In this document: positions 59,534-64,000 of the stretch, one piece after another
How the letters are laid out: each line of letters starts with the position of its first letter
How positions within the stretch are numbered: position 1 is the stretch's first letter
Source: Ctenosaura bakeri
Lineage: Eukaryota; Chordata; Lepidosauria; Squamata; Iguanidae
NCBI GenBank assembly: GCA_948474755.1
Contig: CAOLHI010000060.1
Coordinates: 372,001 to 436,000 of the forward strand
Direction of reading: 5' to 3'
Length of the DNA stretch: 64,000 nt
Notes under the pieces: generated by a model
What the model was told of the DNA's origin: nothing
Seen by the model: the letters and a program-made list of their open reading frames with translations, nothing else
Database searches by the model: none
Position numbers and translations under genes: made by a program

Positions 59534-60129
59534 CTCTTTCTTCCAATATCTAGGTTCAGAGTGGCTGATGATACGAGTAAAAATCGTATTTAATTAAAAC
59601 CATAATGTTACAACTGTAAAACATAAATGGATTATCATAGATGAGCAACTAAATTTAGAGAAATACTTAAGTAAAACAGTTTTTAAGAGGCATAGCAATG
59701 TACATAGTCCAGCTAAAAGCTCCCTTCTCAATAGCCGGTTAACATGCTCTTACCCACATTGAGGGAAAAAATGTTGAAAGGAAAATAGGAATGAGGCCAA
59801 CATAGGCATTCTTGGAAGGGGCAGCCCCTCTTGAGCCTTCAACAAATGTGCCTATGATATGGTAGGCTTAAGAAAAGTATCTCCCTTGAAAATCTCAGAA
59901 TTTAGGCAGACTTAGATTACAGAATACAAAGAGCCTGGACCCACCACGTATAGATCAATGATACTCAAAGTGATGAGAACAGACTGTTTTTAGTCAGGTG
60001 AAATGTCAACCACTGATCTGTGCTGAGTTCTCCCACTCCCCAAAGAAAAAATGAATAGATTCAAATATGACAATAGTCCCTAGCACACTGGGGAAGGAAT
60101 GTTGATCCACCACATCAAATAGATAGTGA

Positions 60130-60480
60130 AGATGTTACACTGGTCATGATCAGCACTTTGGATTACACCTGGAAATGGACTGGTAGCCAATGAAGCTTTT
60201 GCATTAAGGAACAAGCATGCTCCCTGTAAGCACTCCGAGTCAATAGACTAGTCATACTATTTTGGACCTGTTGAAAATTGTGAATACTTTCTAAAGGCAG
60301 CTTCACAAATAGTTCATTACAGTAAACCAAATGGGATGCAACTTAGGCATTCATGGCCAAATCAGGCATCTCCAGCTGTACTTGGTAAAGTAGTTTCAAC
60401 TGTCTAAGCACACTCCTAACCACTGCCAAAACCAGACTTGGGGCTTAATCCAGGAATATATTTAAGATGTGAAACTAAGT
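60130..60480 (-). mobile_element. L2-like LINE, degenerate RT fragment
   Basis: The minus strand shows, with many changes, the L-H-W-L-P-V block (near 60170-60205) preceded upstream by a decayed S-R-L-D-Y-C-N-A-L block (near 60290-60340). Old copy; boundaries approximate and may extend to about 59820. Confidence 0.5.
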
Positions 60481-61224
60481 CTTCCCAGGAAATGTAATAT
60501 CATTCAGGTACAGCTCTTTCTTGTTTGGACCATTTAATATTAAAATTGTAATATCTCTGGTTTAGAACCAAAATAGCTTCCTTGGATTTAGATGGAAAAG
60601 ACTGGGGCAGAGAGCATCCGTATGGACTTTTTAAAAAAATAGAAATAAAAATCCTGGAAGGCCTGGGTTTCCAATTATAGTTTGGAGATTGGTACAATCT
60701 TTAGTTCCTTTCAGAGTACTTCCTGCAGCCCCCAGTATGACCAGCGACTACTTGATCCCACTCCCCAGGTCAATTTATTTTAACCCAGTATTTTCTGGAA
60801 CAAAATAGATCAGTTGACTGCCTGTTTCTGCTCCACTTTGAGGCAGCCCCTCTCAGTGACATTGCAATGGGGGGGGGATTTTCCCCAGTGTGGCTTCCTA
60901 GTCACCATCTTTTTTTTGCTTAGTACACTTCCTGTTATCCTTGCATAGGCCAATTCAAAAATGCGGGGGGGGTCAGTTTCGAAGGTAAAGTCTCCCTTTT
61001 TTTAGTTTTCAACTTATGTGTAGTAATAGCACTTCCTCCTATTTAGGGAGAGGTGCAGTTGGGTGACTCTTTCCATCTCTCTTTTCAGTCTATTTCACAG
61101 TTGGAGGGTTGGGGAGTGAGGAAGCAGAAAAAATAAAAGATTTTAAAAGCTGTAAAGATGGAGGAAAAGACAGCCACAGATGAAGGTGGAAAGGGAAAGG
61201 CTGTTTGGCAGAGAGGCAGCTGAA

Positions 61225-61777
61225 GGCCACCAGAAGATCTAAAACTGACCACATAACACCTATTCTGAAGTCTTTACACTGGGTGCCTATTAGTTTCCGG
61301 GCACAGTACAAGGTGTTGGTTCTTACCTTTAAAGCCCTCCATGGCTTGGGGCCAGCCTCCCTGCGGGATCGCCTTCTCCCATATAATCCGCCCCGCACAC
61401 TAAGGTCCTCTGGGAGGAATTTACTGCAGCCAATAGAACTAGGTTGGCTGCAGTTACCCAGAGGACCTTTTCTTCTGTCGCTCCTAAGTTATGGAATGGC
61501 CTGCCGGAGGAGACCTGGCACATTACCAGTCTTGACTGCTTTAAAAAAGCAGTCAAGACTGTTCTCTTCCGACAGGCCTTCCCAGACTAGTGTTCCACCA
61601 CCTCTCATCATTTATCTCTTTGTTCTAATTTTGTTTTTAATTTGTTTTTAATAATTAATGTGTTTTAGGGGGATAGAAGGGTTGGTGGGTGGGGAGGATG
61701 GGGTACATTTTAATGTTTTAATGTATTTATATATTTTTGTAATGCCGCCTCGATCCACTGGGAGAGGCGGGATAAAA

Positions 61778-61860
<83 letters not shown>

Positions 61861-61865
61861 GACAG
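61225..61865 (+). mobile_element. L2-like LINE, 3' end with intact tail
   Basis: The plus frame from 61226 reads D-H-I-T-P-I-L-K-S-L-H-W-V-P, then Y-K-V-L-V-L-T-F-K-A-L-H-G-L-G-P-A-S-L-R-D-R-L-L-P-Y and L-R-S-S-G-R-N, the L2 ORF2 C-terminus. After an indel come W-N-G-L-P-E-E and F-K-K-A-V-K-T-V-L-F-R-Q-A-F. The 3' end carries the hairpin CCGCCTC (61745-61751) / GAGGCGG (61764-61770), then (GTT)n and (ATT)n. 5'-truncated; the youngest-looking L2-like copy here. Confidence 0.88.
61780..61861. repeat. (TTG)n(TTA)n microsatellite
   Basis: The 3' simple repeat of the L2-like element. Confidence 0.95.
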
Positions 61866-61974
61866 CAGGAGGGGTAGAAGGGGGATATTGTACAACAATA
61901 GCTTCACAATAGAATAGTCTCCTCATTTTCAGGGAAACACTGGCTGGCAGCCCTACTTCATTCCCTTTCAGGGC

Positions 61975-62420
61975 TTGGGGGTGAGGACACAGGAAAAAAG
62001 AAAACAGTTAAACAAAGGTAGAAAGGAAAGGGCAGCTGGATGTGGGTAAGGGATAGAAAGGAGACAAATGAGTGCTGATTGCAAAGGAAAACTCCTCCTT
62101 TAAAATGGCCATCATTGTGCTACAACAGAACACTCATGAAAGTACTGGATAACCATTTCACAGGTTGAATGGGCAGAGAAGAGGTGAAGGGATGAGAAGC
62201 CAAGAAAGGGAAATGAAGAGAAAGTGTGAGGAGAGGAAGAGGGGAGCTGAGCAAAGGATGAAAGTAAGGAAGAAGATGGGCTGGGAAAGTAGAGATGGTC
62301 TGAGAGCAGAACAAAGTGAATGAGGGAGAAAAAGAGCTGGAATGAAATAGAGAACACAGGATGGTTGAGCAGAGAGGGGAGGAAGGGGAATTGTAAGAGA
62401 TGAAGCTGCATGACAGAGTG
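61975..62420 (+). other. Purine-rich strand-asymmetric tract
   Basis: The plus strand is strongly enriched in A and G over several hundred bases without being a simple repeat, especially at 62150-62410. The minus-strand Ser/Pro/Leu/Phe frame (156 codons, 62582-62112) is a by-product of this composition. Confidence 0.6.
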
Positions 62421-62929
62421 GTAAGGTAGGAAGAAAGCACTCCCAAGCTGTCCTAGGCTTCCTGCTTTTACATGTGGGAGTGAGGGCTGAGCTTCATTGA
62501 AGGAGGGTGAAAGAGACAGTTCTGCATAACAGTGGCCATTCCTCCAGGCAGGTTGGAAGGAAAAGTTTATTTCACCTTTCAAGGTTAAAACAGTCCTTCT
62601 ACAGTATGCTGCAGTGGTGCTGACTGCTTGCAGTTACAAAATGTATTTGATGACAAAATACACATTGTGAAATGCATTTGATATTGTTTTGAGCTGAGAA
62701 CTGTACTGTGAAAATCTCAAAAGTGTGAAATCTGCCTTTTTTTCCTTCTGGAGTTAAGGGGTGTGGTTTCCTATAGCAATCCTGCTTCCTAGCTGGACCA
62801 GCAAAACAAGAAAGATTAACTAGATAATGTGGCAGCCAGTAAAAGTGAAAGCAAGTGAGCACAGGTATTGTTCGCAGACAGTCTTGTAGGGACGTGGGGG
62901 TGGGGTGGTTCACCCTGGGCAGCAATGTT

Positions 62930-63005
62930 TCTGGGGCATCCCTGCCTGTAGCCATGCCCCCACATGCTCTGACCATGCCCCCAAGTGCCCTGGCCACACC
63001 GCTCA
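62930..63005. repeat. Degenerate CATGCCCCCA repeat
   Basis: 'ccatgcccccacatgctctg' and 'ccatgcccccaagtgccctg' are adjacent, with a further decayed unit ('ccacaccgctcatg'); period about 26. Confidence 0.6.
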
Positions 63006-63009
63006 TGTT

Positions 63010-63763
63010 GTAGCTCCCCCTTCCACTCCTCCTCCACATGCTTCAAGTTCTGCCATTGTTTGCAGGACAGAAAATCTAGAGAAATCAAGGGAAAGAGGAA
63101 TATTAGCACTGAAGTGAAATTATCCTAATGTTTTACTAATATAACATTGCTAATCCACTAAGCACAATTACTATTTATAACTCCTGATTAAAAACCCATC
63201 TCAGTAGAAACTGATGACAATTAATTTCCAAAAATTGCATAAGAGCGGATTTGACACATGACCAAAGGTAAGGGGAAAGATTTAAGGGAGAGAGGAACAG
63301 GATTATTGGGAACATGTATTATGGGGATAAAGGAAAATATGGCCATAGAGAAATAACCACATCCCTCTAAAAAGAAGATAGAGGTGTGAATGAAAAAATA
63401 TACATCTATAAGTATCTCAGATACTGGGGGCAGGGGGGGGGATGCCACTTTCAAACAGAAAACCTGAAATATCCCAAGAAACATTTGGATATGAGAAAAC
63501 TGAAGACCCATGAATATTCAACAAAGTTGTAACAAACAAATAAATAAAAAGTCTTGGAAGCTCTCAGAACTTTCAGCCAGTCCGGTATTGCCTAGAGTTG
63601 GGTGCCATGAGCAATACTGATGACAATAAAGTCCAGTCTGGACTACTTCAGTTTGTATTTTCCTATACGAAGCTGCCCACAGTCCAAGGTAATCAGAGCA
63701 AGCCTGTTTGATGGGAAATAGGATGTGATTTATATGTGCTTTAATCCAATTTTTAAAGAATTT
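63010..63763. other. AT-rich non-genic DNA
   Basis: No element or gene recognised. Confidence 0.35.
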
Positions 63764-64000
63764 TAGAATCATAGAGTTAGAAGGGGCTGCAAGGGCTTTC
63801 TAATCCAACCTCCTGCTATACAGGAATGTATGACTTAAAGTACTCCTGAAAGATGGTCCTCCAACCTCTGTTTAAAGACCTCTACGCTCCTAGACAATCC
63901 ACTGTCTAACAGAATTTACTGTCTAACAGAATTTACAGTCTAACAGAATTTACAGTAAAAAGTTCTTCCTAACTTTTGGGTGGAATCTCTTTCTTGTAAT
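63764..64000 (-). mobile_element. CR1-type LINE, 3' end, cut by the window edge
   Basis: Starts with the reverse CR1 terminus 'tagaatcatagagttagaag' and continues 'taatccaacctcctgctata', 'ctccaacctctgtttaaaga' and 'gttcttcctaacttttgggt'. Contains a local triplication of 'gtctaacagaattta' (about 63903-63953). Confidence 0.85.

Noticed and set aside
62112..62582. 156-codon minus-strand frame rich in Ser, Pro, Leu and Phe
   Set aside because: It is explained by the purine-rich composition of the plus strand; no domain, no initiation or splice context.
63903..63953. Short regularly repeated units as a possible CRISPR array
   Set aside because: Units are adjacent without unique spacers and lie in a CR1 in a vertebrate genome.

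Overview
This window looks like a gene-poor, AT-rich stretch of a squamate reptile (lizard or snake) nuclear genome. The evidence is its repeat content: Sauria-type tRNA SINEs with a Bov-B-like 3' tail, a 5S-rRNA-derived SINE with the same kind of tail, CR1 and L2-like LINE 3' ends, two DIRS-type retrotransposons, a Ty3-type LTR retrotransposon and several non-autonomous DNA transposons. I cannot name the species. I found no host protein-coding exon, tRNA, rRNA or CRISPR array that I can defend; every recognisable coding stretch belongs to a mobile element and every one is broken.

Layout. 0.9-1.5 kb: a Sauria SINE split by a CR1. 3.9-5.7 kb: an inverted-repeat unit whose right arm is split by a MITE with GCCCTTTCCGC-like termini. 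6.4-7.7 kb: a DIRS remnant (RT-RNase H) on the minus strand. 7.9-13.4 kb: a Sauria SINE whose Bov-B-like tail is split by a 5.23-kb Ty3-type element on the minus strand, with 5-bp target duplications, a polypurine tract and gag, protease, RT, RNase H and integrase remnants. 15.9-16.1 and 32.0-32.2 kb: two SINEs with one head and different tails. 22.0-24.8 kb: a Sauria SINE and a 140-bp near-identical duplication whose second copy abuts a truncated CR1. 26.4-28.1 kb: L2-like remnant and a second MITE. 35.0-39.4 kb: an end-to-end but internally deleted DIRS element, invaded by a different MITE. 40.3 kb: a hAT-like MITE with a perfect 8-bp duplication. 42.7-43.0 kb: a solo LTR. 46.6-63 kb: L2-like remnants, two more MITEs, a 5S-derived SINE, another Sauria SINE and simple repeats. 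The right edge cuts through a CR1.

The most interesting object is the Ty3-type element. The sequence next to its 5' LTR is a perfect 13-bp complement of a site inside its own LTR, which is the arrangement expected of Tf1/sushi-type self-priming, and no tRNA-type TGG primer site is seen there. In this copy the R-U5 part of the 5' LTR is inverted between those two complementary sites, with an extra CTTT. That structure is what minus-strand strong-stop cDNA would look like if it had been captured in the wrong polarity. The DIRS element at 35-39 kb is also instructive: its internal complementary region joins both termini, and a MITE sits a few bases after the recombinase HSTR motif.
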